DNA of 13,222 nt from Ruminococcaceae bacterium UBA5396 (GCA_002410715.1 DHOG01000064.1:1-13222), one strand, 5' to 3'. Counted from the stretch's first letter, positions 1 through 7,928 are shown. The notes: generated by a model not told the origin, from the sequence alone. Numbers and translations are program-made.

Positions 1-210
1 TGTTCATTTGGAGTGGGCACCATTGTTACTGCTATGGTGGGCTTTCCATCCACCGACTATGCCGCCCATACAATAATCAATCACCTTGAGGACTACGGAT
101 CTACCAGATTTGAGCTGGGGTATGCTTCTGCTATAGCCACCATATTGTTTTTGATTATGGTGCTGAGTAATATCGTTATTAGGCGGATGATATCAAAGGT
201 GGGTACTTAA
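1..210 (+). CDS. Sugar ABC transporter permease, MalF/LplB type, C-terminal fragment (5' end outside window)
   Basis: Only the last 69 codons are present. The frame is open from base 1 to a TAA at 208-210, and translation before the first GTG (position 13) continues the same protein, so that GTG is not a start. What remains is the end of the inner-membrane subunit of a CUT1-type sugar importer: an extracytoplasmic stretch (HLEDYG), a segment typical of the family's C-terminus (GYASAIA), one hydrophobic helix and a short basic cytoplasmic tail (RRMISK). The EAA loop that contacts the ATPase lies upstream of the window. The next permease starts 2 bases after the stop, so the two are almost certainly co-transcribed and translationally coupled as a MalF/MalG pair. 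The family call rests on the C-terminal pattern and the partner gene; the substrate cannot be inferred from this fragment. Confidence 0.85.
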   Translation, partial: CSFGVGTIVTAMVGFPSTDYAAHTIINHLEDYGSTRFELGYASAIATILFLIMVLSNIVIRRMISKVGT

Positions 211-212
211 TT

Positions 213-1076
213 ATGAAAATGACAATAAAGACCCGCCGGTTAAATCGTTCGCTGGGCGGTGATATAAGTATTAATATCCTCCTGATAATATTTGGGTTGT
301 TTATGGCTTTACCAATGATCTATTCTATATCCTCTTCATTGAAGCCTCTGGATGAGCTATGGGTTTATCCTCCACGGTTTATAGTAAATAACCCTACAGG
401 GAAAAACTACGCGGATTTGTTCAGTATTCTTTCAACTTCCAGAATTCCTTTCACCAAATATGTGTTCAATACCGTTTTTGTTTCGGTAACCGGCACATTC
501 GGCCATGTTCTTCTTTCATCTATGTGTGCCTACGCACTCTGCAAGCATAAATTCCACGGACAAAAGCTAATATTCAACGTAGTTGTTTTATCTTTGATGT
601 TTAGCACTGCGGTTACCACCATTCCAAATTTCATTATCATGGCAAAATTGAAATGGATTGACACGCTGGCCGCTTTAATTGTTCCGTCGTTTGGAGCTCC
701 GCTTGGTCTATACCTGATGAAACAGTTCATGGAACAAATAGTTCCGGACTCGGTACTTGAGGCCGCCCGTATCGATGGAGCCGGTGAATTTCATGTCTTC
801 TTTCGGATTGTAATGCCTATGGTTAAGCCTGCATGGCTGACTCTGATTATATTTTCCTTTCAAGGGCTTTGGAATATTGGAACGACAACATATATTTATC
901 GCGAAGATTTAAAAACACTCAATTACGCGATGTCTCAAATTCTGGCTGGTGGAGTTGCCCGTGTTGGTGCCTCTGCCGCTGCCTCGGTTATGATGATGAT
1001 AGTTCCGGTATTGCTGTTCGTTTTCACACAATCCAACATTGTGGAAACTCTGGCGACTTCAGGCATGAAGGATTAA
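213..1076 (+). CDS. Carbohydrate ABC transporter permease, MalG/UgpE type (first pair)
   Basis: 287-residue inner-membrane subunit of a CUT1 sugar importer, a normal length for MalG-type permeases. The first helix is at about 20-40. Further hydrophobic segments follow at about 85-110, 122-143, 150-170, 205-222 and 258-277. The cytoplasmic EAA loop begins at residue 183 (EAARIDGAG) and runs to the conserved proline at 202; it is the docking site for the nucleotide-binding subunit. The ATG at 213 is preceded by AAAGGTGGG (195-203) at good spacing and follows the upstream permease stop by 2 bases, so the start is well supported. It partners the truncated MalF-type protein at the window edge. No ATPase gene follows, so the complex probably uses a shared MsmK/UgpC-like ATPase encoded elsewhere (inference). 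It is clearly different from the second MalG-type permease at 6898, being 34 residues shorter, so the two pairs are not a recent duplication. Confidence 0.93.
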   Translation: MKMTIKTRRLNRSLGGDISINILLIIFGLFMALPMIYSISSSLKPLDELWVYPPRFIVNNPTGKNYADLFSILSTSRIPFTKYVFNTVFVSVTGTFGHVLLSSMCAYALCKHKFHGQKLIFNVVVLSLMFSTAVTTIPNFIIMAKLKWIDTLAALIVPSFGAPLGLYLMKQFMEQIVPDSVLEAARIDGAGEFHVFFRIVMPMVKPAWLTLIIFSFQGLWNIGTTTYIYREDLKTLNYAMSQILAGGVARVGASAAASVMMMIVPVLLFVFTQSNIVETLATSGMKD

Positions 1077-1115
1077 TCAAGTTTTTATACAATTCTGCTG
1101 GAACGGAGGGTTTAA

Positions 1116-3266
1116 ATGAAGAGGTTTGTATCGTTTCTTCTTCTGGCGTTGTTGCTGTCCACAGCCTTGACAGTTGCCGCTAATCAAAATGTTGCCTATT
1201 CCACTTATACATATACCTATGAAGGTGACCCTATTAAATCACCGCACGCATATGTCCCGGGGGAGATACTCTCCACAGCAAATAATGAAAAGGGGGCTAT
1301 GCTCGAGCCTGAGGATTTGTTTGTTGATACAAATGGAAATATATATGTAGCCGATACAGGTAACAATCGAATCTTAATATTTAACCACAATCATCAGCTT
1401 TCTAATACTATTGATTCTTTTGAATTTGAAGGTAAACAAGAAACTTTTTTAAAACCGGGCGGAGTTTTTATAACAACAACCGGTGATATCTATGTTGCAG
1501 ATACGAATAACAAACGCATAGTCGAGTTTTCTTCCGATTTGAAATGCAAGCGAATTATCGCGGCTCCCAAGTCAACGCTGTTACCATCTGATTTTTCATT
1601 TATTCCTTCAAAAATTGTTTTAGATAAAGCAGGACGCATATATGTAGTATCTAAAGGGAATATCTACGGAATTATTGCATTAGGTAATGATGGCTCTTTT
1701 GAAACATTTATTGGAGCACAAAAGGTTATTCCCAATATAAGCGAACGTTTCTGGCGTATGTTCATGACCAAGGCGCAGATACAGAGAACAGAAAATATTG
1801 TCCCATCTAATTACAACAATATTTCGATTGATGAATTGGGTTTTCTTTATGTTACTTCTGCTAGCTCAGATATCCATGCAGTTATTCAGTCTATAATGTC
1901 CCGTAGCACCGACAATAGATATTCACCTGTTAAAAAATTAAACCCAAAGGGCGAGGATGTATTACTGCGTACCGGTTTCTTTCCGCCGGCCGGTGATGTA
2001 AAAATACAAATAGCACCCCGCGGAGCCCTGGCGGCAGCAGAAGTCAACTATGGTCCCTCGTTCATTAGCGATGTATCGGTTGGAGAAAATGGTGTATACA
2101 GCCTTATGGACCAGAAGCGTGGTAAGATTTTTACTTATGACGTTGACGGGAATCTTCTTTATGCATTTGGCGGAACTGGTTACCAGCCCGGTTTGTTCCG
2201 TAAGCTAACTTCCATCGCCTACGGTGAGAATCATTTGTATGCGTTGGATAGCGTCAGCGGCACCATCACTACATTCGATATTACCTCCTATGGCTCTCTG
2301 GTTCAGGAGGCAATTAAATTGACTGAAGAACGCAAATATGAAAGTGTTATAAGTGTTTTCGAAGATATATTAAGGGAAAATAACAGCTTTGACCTTGCCA
2401 ATATCGGGATAGGTAACGCAATGATGCGGCAGGAAAAATACTCAGATGCAATGAAATATTATAAAAGCGCAAACGATCTCAAAAACTACTCCAAGGCATT
2501 CGGACTGAACCGAAAAGACATCATGGGCAATTATATTATGTTGATTCCCGTTGTTGCGGCCTTACTGGCGTTTGCAATATCACAATTTTTTAAATATGTT
2601 AAAAATTTTAACGCCGCGGTCACACACAGCCCAATCAAAGTGCGAACGGTAAAGCAGGAATTTCTTTATGAATTTCATGTGTTATTTCATCCATTTGATG
2701 GTTTTTGGGATTTGAAGCGGGAAAACCGTGGAGGTTTTCGGGGTGCGACCATTATACAGGTTATCGCTGTTTCATCACTACTGTTCCAGCAAATGAGTAC
2801 CGGTTACGTCGCTACCGGAAAATTAACAAACACATTTAATCCTGTGCTGGGAATTATCACATTCATGGGAATACTGGTGCTGTGGTGTACTGCCAACTGG
2901 TGCCTAACCAGCCTTATGTCTGGAGAAGGCAGCTATAAGGATATTTATATCGCTACCTGTTATAGCCTCATGCCGATAGCATTGTTTACCATTCCGGCCA
3001 CCATACTCAGTAATTTCGTAACACAGCAGGAATTGATGTTTGTAAGCTTTTTAACAACAATCGGTTTTATCTGGACAGGTTTGCTGTTGTTCTCAGCTGT
3101 TATGACCATTCACGGTTATTCACTTGGCAAAAATGTGTTAACCATTATCTTTACACTTGTAGGAATGGTTTTGATTGCTTTCGTATTGCTACTCTTTGTA
3201 AACCTTATTGGCCGTATGGGGAGTTTCATAGAAAATGTATATAACGAAATAACCTTCCGAATGTAA
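1116..3266 (+). CDS. Exported NHL-repeat / TPR-like / Yip1-domain membrane protein
   Basis: 716 residues, started by an ATG with GGAGGG at 1105-1110. Residues 1-22 form a signal peptide (MKRF, then a Leu-rich core, then AA). Residues 60-390 look like an NHL-type beta-propeller: blades with the IYVADTGNNRI signature at about 64-90 and a similar one at 113-138, with weaker blades near 165-190, 236-260, 317-343 and 361-388. Residues 394-460 form helical, TPR-like hairpins (EERKYESVISVFEDIL, then EKYSDAMKYYKSAN). A helix at 471-490 is followed by a basic segment, then residues 521-700 resemble a Yip1 membrane domain (FHPFDGFWDLKRE, then about five helices). Topology by the positive-inside rule puts the propeller and TPR outside and the Yip1 linker inside. 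NHL propellers usually bind proteins or glycans; the Yip1 domain has no known enzymatic role in bacteria. Its place between permease genes and a DUF5696 gene suggests a partner or scaffold of the sugar uptake system. The precise function is unknown. Confidence 0.85.
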   Translation: MKRFVSFLLLALLLSTALTVAANQNVAYSTYTYTYEGDPIKSPHAYVPGEILSTANNEKGAMLEPEDLFVDTNGNIYVADTGNNRILIFNHNHQLSNTIDSFEFEGKQETFLKPGGVFITTTGDIYVADTNNKRIVEFSSDLKCKRIIAAPKSTLLPSDFSFIPSKIVLDKAGRIYVVSKGNIYGIIALGNDGSFETFIGAQKVIPNISERFWRMFMTKAQIQRTENIVPSNYNNISIDELGFLYVTSASSDIHAVIQSIMSRSTDNRYSPVKKLNPKGEDVLLRTGFFPPAGDVKIQIAPRGALAAAEVNYGPSFISDVSVGENGVYSLMDQKRGKIFTYDVDGNLLYAFGGTGYQPGLFRKLTSIAYGENHLYALDSVSGTITTFDITSYGSLVQEAIKLTEERKYESVISVFEDILRENNSFDLANIGIGNAMMRQEKYSDAMKYYKSANDLKNYSKAFGLNRKDIMGNYIMLIPVVAALLAFAISQFFKYVKNFNAAVTHSPIKVRTVKQEFLYEFHVLFHPFDGFWDLKRENRGGFRGATIIQVIAVSSLLFQQMSTGYVATGKLTNTFNPVLGIITFMGILVLWCTANWCLTSLMSGEGSYKDIYIATCYSLMPIALFTIPATILSNFVTQQELMFVSFLTTIGFIWTGLLLFSAVMTIHGYSLGKNVLTIIFTLVGMVLIAFVLLLFVNLIGRMGSFIENVYNEITFRM

Positions 3267-3330
3267 ATCACCTAACTCCCAAGTTGTTCTGACAAATTGC
3301 AGTGTTTTCCGTTTGGAGGCACAGAAAGGC

Positions 3331-3335
3331 AAGGG
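3331..3335 (+). promoter_or_regulatory. Ribosome binding site deciding the DUF5696 gene start
   Basis: AAGGG lies 6 bases before the ATG at 3342, with another AAAGG just upstream at 3325-3329. The alternative TTG at 3297 has no purine-rich site at suitable distance, and the GGAGG at 3315-3319 is downstream of it. This supports the ATG start, though the site is only moderately strong. Confidence 0.55.
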
Positions 3336-3341
3336 TTGTCC

Positions 3342-5930
3342 ATGAATCTGAAAAGAGGATTACCGCTATTATTGTGTTTCGGTATCACGCTTAGTGCGTT
3401 ATCAGTTATTGCTGAAGAGAATAATGAACAGGTGGTCTCAGCTGAAACAACGTCACCCTCTGCTACGGTTAGCTCGATTGGAGCTTATACTTCCGAGCAA
3501 GACAGGCTGAGTAAAATGAATATGGTAGCCAAATCATCTGGTACAACTTTGTATTTTGACCCTACAACCTGCGATATTGCAGTTTCAGATGAATACGGTG
3601 TTAACTTTTCTACACCGTATGATTTGGCACAGGATGCGCAGTCTTCTGATGATTATAAGCAGCGAATAGCATCTCAACTGCGTATTGAATACATAAACTC
3701 GAAAAAGTCAACCGGTGAGGTTCTTAGTTTTAAGGATTGTGTTTCGCTGGGGCAATTTACAACCCAAAGTATTAAAAATGGCATTCAGGTGAATATGGCT
3801 TTTGGGCGTAAAGAGCAACGGTTATTACTTCCGCTGGCCCTTCCAGCAGACAGCTTCGAGAATATAATACTTGCAAGTCTCCAAGGAAGAGCTGCAAGTC
3901 GTCTGAAGGCATTTTATAAGAAATATGATGTTTCTTCCACATCTGAAGCCCAGATTAGCGCCATAAAGGAGAGGTTTCCAGCTGTAATAGAAACACCTTT
4001 ATATATTCTAAAGAGTGTTACTGATACAGAGAAAAAGGAGATTGAAGAGTATATACGCTCAACTCCCTATTCGTTTGATCAGCTTGCAACAGATTTGAAA
4101 AAATCGGGAGCAAAAGAGGATGAGGTCGACACCCCTTACTTCGAAATTTCGATTCAATATCAATTAGATAAAGGTGATCTACTTGTTAGTATCCCTTCCA
4201 AGTCTATTAATTATGACAGTACAAAGTACCAGTTAACAAAGATTTCTGTTCTAGGGAATTTAATGAGTGCACCGGTGAAAAATGATGGATATATTTTTGT
4301 TCCGGATGGCTCGGGCGCAATTATGAATTTCAACAGAAACAAACAAAAATCCGGCAGTAAGCAAAGCCTACCTGTTTTCGGGTATGACCGTTCGTTGACT
4401 TACATAGCGGGATATGAATTTAATTGCCGTGTAAGGATACCGGTTTTTGGTATTAAAAATGAATCACGTGCGTTGTTGGCAATTTTGGAACAGGGAGCTG
4501 CATTGGCAACCATAAGTGTATCCTCCGGAGGTGTTTCCAGCGGTTATGCTTACGCAGAGACAACCTTTTCTTATCAGGATTCCGACTCTTTTACATTCAA
4601 GGATATCGGAAAGCAGTATACATGGTCGTTAGCAGATAAAAATGCCTATAATAAAGATTTTCAGATACGCTACAAGATCTTAAATGGAGAATCCGCTAAT
4701 TATTCCGGCATGGCAGCCTCATATCGAAACCATCTGATACAGACAGACTCACTTGCCGCCACCTCGGACGCTGCTTCAGATCTACCTTTTTATCTGGGTT
4801 TGTATGGAACGGTGAAGCATCAGGAACAGTTTCTTTTCTTTATGGTGAACCGTAATATTCCGCTCACCACATTTGATAACGCACTAACCATTGCTGACGA
4901 CCTAAATAAGCGGGGACTTTCACAGATAAACCTAAGATATTTGGGCTGGGCAAATGGCGGGATTGACCATACCGCATTTAACAAAGCAAGCGTCGAATCC
5001 GTTTTGGGAGGAAGCTCCGGATTAAAGGATTTGCAGGCAGATTTAAAAGAACGTCAGGTGCAGCTTTTTATGGACGCTGACATGGCGTATGTATCCAGGG
5101 ATGGTTGGTTTGATGGCTTTTCTCCTTCTGGACATGCAGGTCGAATGCTGGATAAAACATTTGCCGGTTACAACGAGATTGATATCTCGTCCGGTCTTAT
5201 GGATTCATCACGATTTAAATATGCTGTTCGACCATCCGTTATGTCGTCATTTTTCCGACGATTCCAGAAGTACTATCAAAAACTAAAGCTGGAGGGTTTG
5301 TCGCTTGGCTCACTTGGCAGCAATCTCAACGCTGACAAGAGCACTAAAAAAGGTGCAAACAGGGATACTGCACAGGATTATACCACACAAATATTGGAGA
5401 AGGCTGATAAAGATTACAGTGTAATGACCGAAGGTGGTAATAGTTATGTTTACTCATATGCCGACCATATCATAGATCTGGCCTCGTCCTCAAGCGGGTA
5501 TCCTGACGCAGATTATTCTATTCCATTTTTGCAGATGGTTTTACACGGCAGCATACCATACAGCTCTGCTGCTATTAATCTTTCCGGAAATCCACGTGTT
5601 GAGCTACTGAAGGCCGTCGAAAATGGAGCTGCTCCGTATTTCGAAGTGGTATATCAAAACAGTGACAAGCTTAAAACATCAACGCAGCGTGATTTGTATT
5701 CCGTAGACTATGGTATTTGGGCAGACACTATGGTTGACTATTATAAACAAGCAAATGGCGTGTTAAAGGGATTGGGTAATGACACCATCGTAGAACACGA
5801 ATACCCACAAAAGAATCTGGCGGTTGTCACATACTCATCAGGGATTAAAATCGCGGTTAACTACAATGATATAAATGTGTCCGTCGAAGGAATATCAGTT
5901 CCTGCTCAAAGTTTCCTGAGAATCTCATAG
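3342..5930 (+). CDS. Large exported DUF5696-type protein, glycosidase-like
   Basis: 862 residues from the ATG at 3342, chosen because it gives an immediate signal peptide (MNLKRGLPLLLC, cleavage likely after SVIA at 24). A TTG at 3297 would add 15 hydrophilic residues ahead of it. There is no lipobox and no C-terminal anchor, so the product is secreted or held by an uncleaved signal helix. Residues 60-460 look like a beta-rich N-terminal region with the pattern IFVPDGSGAIMNF at 318-330. Residues 480-800 read like a TIM barrel: LRYLGWANGG at 531, LFMDADMAYV at 575, LSLGSLGSNLNAD at 653-665, MTEGGNSYVYSYADHI at 695 and VLHGSIPYSSAAINLSG at 733. Residues 824-861 resemble the C-terminal beta domain of glycosidases. 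I recognise the pattern as that of the DUF5696 family often found beside sugar ABC transporters. Candidate acidic residues are D578, D580, D665 and E697, but catalysis is an inference. It lies between the Yip1 protein and the second permease pair in one probable transcript. Confidence 0.8.
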   Translation: MNLKRGLPLLLCFGITLSALSVIAEENNEQVVSAETTSPSATVSSIGAYTSEQDRLSKMNMVAKSSGTTLYFDPTTCDIAVSDEYGVNFSTPYDLAQDAQSSDDYKQRIASQLRIEYINSKKSTGEVLSFKDCVSLGQFTTQSIKNGIQVNMAFGRKEQRLLLPLALPADSFENIILASLQGRAASRLKAFYKKYDVSSTSEAQISAIKERFPAVIETPLYILKSVTDTEKKEIEEYIRSTPYSFDQLATDLKKSGAKEDEVDTPYFEISIQYQLDKGDLLVSIPSKSINYDSTKYQLTKISVLGNLMSAPVKNDGYIFVPDGSGAIMNFNRNKQKSGSKQSLPVFGYDRSLTYIAGYEFNCRVRIPVFGIKNESRALLAILEQGAALATISVSSGGVSSGYAYAETTFSYQDSDSFTFKDIGKQYTWSLADKNAYNKDFQIRYKILNGESANYSGMAASYRNHLIQTDSLAATSDAASDLPFYLGLYGTVKHQEQFLFFMVNRNIPLTTFDNALTIADDLNKRGLSQINLRYLGWANGGIDHTAFNKASVESVLGGSSGLKDLQADLKERQVQLFMDADMAYVSRDGWFDGFSPSGHAGRMLDKTFAGYNEIDISSGLMDSSRFKYAVRPSVMSSFFRRFQKYYQKLKLEGLSLGSLGSNLNADKSTKKGANRDTAQDYTTQILEKADKDYSVMTEGGNSYVYSYADHIIDLASSSSGYPDADYSIPFLQMVLHGSIPYSSAAINLSGNPRVELLKAVENGAAPYFEVVYQNSDKLKTSTQRDLYSVDYGIWADTMVDYYKQANGVLKGLGNDTIVEHEYPQKNLAVVTYSSGIKIAVNYNDINVSVEGISVPAQSFLRIS

Positions 5931-5945
5931 AAAGGGGAGCGCTAT

Positions 5946-6875
5946 ATGGCAAAGTCGGCAAAACGACCCATGTCTCTGGAGAAAAAGAACGGCTTATATG
6001 GATGGTTTTTTATTGCTCCTTTTGTTTTGGGAATGGTTTTTATATACTCTTCGATTGTGACAGAGTCCTTTCTTTTCAGCTTCAATAAGATTGAAACCGG
6101 TTTGGAAGGTTACACAACAAGTTGCGTTGGGCTGGAAAGCTTTAAATATGCGCTTTTTGTACATCCGACATTTGTAAAAGAAGCGTTATTATCGGTTGGC
6201 AACCTAATGATACAGGTTCCTGTAACTATTTTCTTTAGTTTGTTTATTGCAGTAATACTAAACCAAAAAATGCACGGACGCGCCATTTTTCAAGCCATGT
6301 TTTTCCTTCCGGTTATCCTGGCGACAGGTATTGTTGTAAAGGCTGATATGAACAATATTATGATGGCAAGTATGGAATCAATGGCCGGTATTGAAACTGG
6401 TGCGGCCTCAACATCAAGTGGGTTTAACACTCAAAACATACAGTCATTGCTGGAAAGCATGTATATCGATTCAAATATTGTTACTTATGTAATGGGATTA
6501 GTCAATAACATCTACAATGTTGTGAATTATTCAGGTGTACAAATTATCCTTTTTCTCGCCGGATTGCAGGGGATATCACCAGCTATATATGAATCTGCAC
6601 AGATAGAGGGTGCAACAGGTTGGGAAACCTTCTGGAAAATTACAGTTCCCATGATTAGCCCCATCGTATTTGTAAATATTATCTACTCGGTTGTGGATAT
6701 GTTTACACGATCGGATAACGTTATTATGGCTCTAATCTCTGATGTAGCTTTCAATAAAATGAATTACAGCGCATCATCAGCAATGGCTTGGATTTATTTT
6801 GCTGCCTTATCTATTGTGCTCGGGGTTGTAGCAATAATATGTTATAGATTCGTGTTTTATCAAGAACGGGATTGA
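5946..6875 (+). CDS. Sugar ABC transporter permease, MalF/LplB type (second pair)
   Basis: 309-residue membrane subunit of a CUT1 sugar importer. Hydrophobic helices are visible at about 18-38, 80-106, 113-133, 196-212, 236-258 and 280-305. The EAA loop is at 216-235, with Ser in place of the usual Ala (ESAQIEGATG, ending with the conserved P at 235), preceded by the typical FLAGLQGISP at 203-212. The segment between helix three and the EAA region (about 134-195) is predicted mainly extracytoplasmic and is unusual: rich in Met, Ser and Asn (MMASMESMAG), without the usual glycine and asparagine pattern of MalF proteins. The start has AAAGGGGAG at 5931-5939, and the gap from the DUF5696 stop is 15 bases, so it is in the same transcript. 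It pairs with the permease that starts 22 bases downstream. The substrate is not determined by sequence. Confidence 0.92.
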   Translation: MAKSAKRPMSLEKKNGLYGWFFIAPFVLGMVFIYSSIVTESFLFSFNKIETGLEGYTTSCVGLESFKYALFVHPTFVKEALLSVGNLMIQVPVTIFFSLFIAVILNQKMHGRAIFQAMFFLPVILATGIVVKADMNNIMMASMESMAGIETGAASTSSGFNTQNIQSLLESMYIDSNIVTYVMGLVNNIYNVVNYSGVQIILFLAGLQGISPAIYESAQIEGATGWETFWKITVPMISPIVFVNIIYSVVDMFTRSDNVIMALISDVAFNKMNYSASSAMAWIYFAALSIVLGVVAIICYRFVFYQERD

Positions 6876-6882
6876 TTGAAGT

Positions 6883-6889
6883 GAGGAGG
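6883..6889 (+). promoter_or_regulatory. Ribosome binding site deciding the second MalG-type gene start
   Basis: GAGGAGG, close to the consensus, lies 8 bases before the ATG at 6898. The in-frame GTG at 6889 overlaps this site and so cannot be served by it. The site fixes the start at 6898 and shortens the protein by three residues relative to the longest reading frame. Confidence 0.85.
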
Positions 6890-6897
6890 TGTCAGCA

Positions 6898-7863
6898 ATG
6901 AATAAAATCGATCTCGGAATTAAGAAAAACACATATAAAATCTTACATTTAGACCTGCTTAATAATCTTAAAAAGCTTATTTGGCCAATCTTCAGATTTA
7001 TATTACTACTTGGCTTGTCATTCGTAATTATATATCCCTTCTTAGCGAAAATATCCGCTATGTTTATGAGCCTAGATGATCTAATGAACCCAACGGTTTG
7101 GATTGTACCCCAATCTCCGACCTTTGATAACATTTCGCGAGTTTTGGAGTACGGCAAATACTGGAGCGCACTCGGAAACACATTATTGATTTCTTTGGTT
7201 TGTGCCGTTCTGCAAACCTTCTCATGTTCAATGGTTGGCTATGGATTTGCCAAGTTTAAATTTAGGGGCAGAGGATTGTTTTTCGCCCTCGCAATCTTAA
7301 CCATAATTATTCCGCCACAAACGATTTACATTTCTCTTTATATGAAGTTCAGATATTTTGATATTTTTGGTTTGCTTGGCATGCTGGGAATAGGACCTGC
7401 CAAGATGGTTGAAAGTGTAACTCCTATGGCCATCCTTTCAGGAACAGCGTTGGGATTAAAGAATGGGTTGTACATTTTTGTCATGCGTCAATTTTTCAGG
7501 GGAGTACCTAAGGAACTAAACGAAGCCGCCTGGGTGGATGGCTGTGGCCCGATTCGTTCGTATTTCCAGATTATGATTAAGCTGGCTGTCCCCATGATGG
7601 TTTCGATATTTATGCTGTCTTTTGCATGGCAGTGGACGGACACCTTTTATTCGGAGCTGTTCTATCGACAGATGCTGGTGTTGCCAAGCATACTTAGCAA
7701 AGTCACCATGATTGCAAGTGAGGCTATTACTAAGGATTCTATGATTTCCAACGTAATGATTAACACAGGCGTTATCATGATAATAGCTCCACTCATTGTT
7801 TTTTATCTGTTCTCGCAGCGACTTCTAATTCAGGGAATTGAGCGCAGTGGCATTGTTGGATAA
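6898..7863 (+). CDS. Carbohydrate ABC transporter permease, MalG type (second pair), with extended external loop
   Basis: 321-residue inner-membrane subunit of a CUT1 importer. A basic, amphipathic N-terminus (about 1-28) precedes a first helix at 30-50. Further helices lie at about 92-116, 126-146, 176-198, 228-246 and 285-306. The EAA loop is at 209-232 (NEAAWVDGCG, ending with a VP pair), in the usual place for ATPase contact. Compared with the first MalG-type permease in this window, about 25 residues are added between the IPP motif at 138-140 and the RQFF at 197-200 (around FGLLGMLGIGPAKMVES), in a segment expected to face outside. That loop could contact the solute-binding protein or one of the two exported proteins encoded upstream (inference). 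It forms the second permease pair with the preceding gene and is followed by the solute-binding lipoprotein gene after 65 bases. Confidence 0.92.
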   Translation: MNKIDLGIKKNTYKILHLDLLNNLKKLIWPIFRFILLLGLSFVIIYPFLAKISAMFMSLDDLMNPTVWIVPQSPTFDNISRVLEYGKYWSALGNTLLISLVCAVLQTFSCSMVGYGFAKFKFRGRGLFFALAILTIIIPPQTIYISLYMKFRYFDIFGLLGMLGIGPAKMVESVTPMAILSGTALGLKNGLYIFVMRQFFRGVPKELNEAAWVDGCGPIRSYFQIMIKLAVPMMVSIFMLSFAWQWTDTFYSELFYRQMLVLPSILSKVTMIASEAITKDSMISNVMINTGVIMIIAPLIVFYLFSQRLLIQGIERSGIVG

Positions 7864-7871
7864 CTGGTATT

Positions 7872-7877
7872 TATAAT
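7872..7877 (+). promoter_or_regulatory. Possible -10 element upstream of the solute-binding protein gene
   Basis: A perfect TATAAT lies 51 bases before the solute-binding protein start. No convincing -35 element sits 16-18 bases upstream (the region reads GCATTG, a poor match) and there is no extended -10 TG. In this A+T-rich stretch it may be chance. If real, it would give extra transcripts of the binding protein, which importers usually need in excess over permeases. Confidence 0.22.
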
Positions 7878-7878
7878 A

Positions 7879-7896
7879 CTTCACACCGATGTGAAG
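7879..7896 (+). promoter_or_regulatory. Perfect inverted repeat between permease and solute-binding protein genes
   Basis: CTTCACA and its exact complement TGTGAAG are separated by CCGA, giving a 7-bp perfect stem with a 4-base loop in the 65-base gap between the second permease and the binding protein. No T-run follows, so it is not an intrinsic terminator. Two readings are possible: an mRNA hairpin that protects the downstream lipoprotein message from decay or processing, as is known for some sugar-importer operons, or a DNA operator dyad just after the possible -10 at 7872. Neither can be decided from the sequence. Confidence 0.5.
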
Positions 7897-7928
7897 CAGA
7901 AATAAATTAATAATTAGGAGGAAATACC

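Noticed and set aside
13..210. Separate small 65-residue membrane protein starting at GTG 13
   Set aside because: The frame is open to base 1 and the sequence matches the C-terminal end of a MalF-type permease, so it is a truncated gene rather than a small one.
1077..1115. Possible promoter or terminator in the 39-base gap after the first MalG-type gene
   Set aside because: No hairpin with T-run and no -35/-10 pair could be seen; only a good ribosome binding site is present.
3297..3341. Upstream TTG start for the DUF5696-type gene
   Set aside because: It would place 15 hydrophilic residues ahead of a normal signal peptide and lacks a ribosome binding site at proper spacing.
3267..3341. Possible regulatory element in the 75-base gap before the DUF5696-type gene
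   Set aside because: No convincing hairpin, dyad or promoter pair was found.
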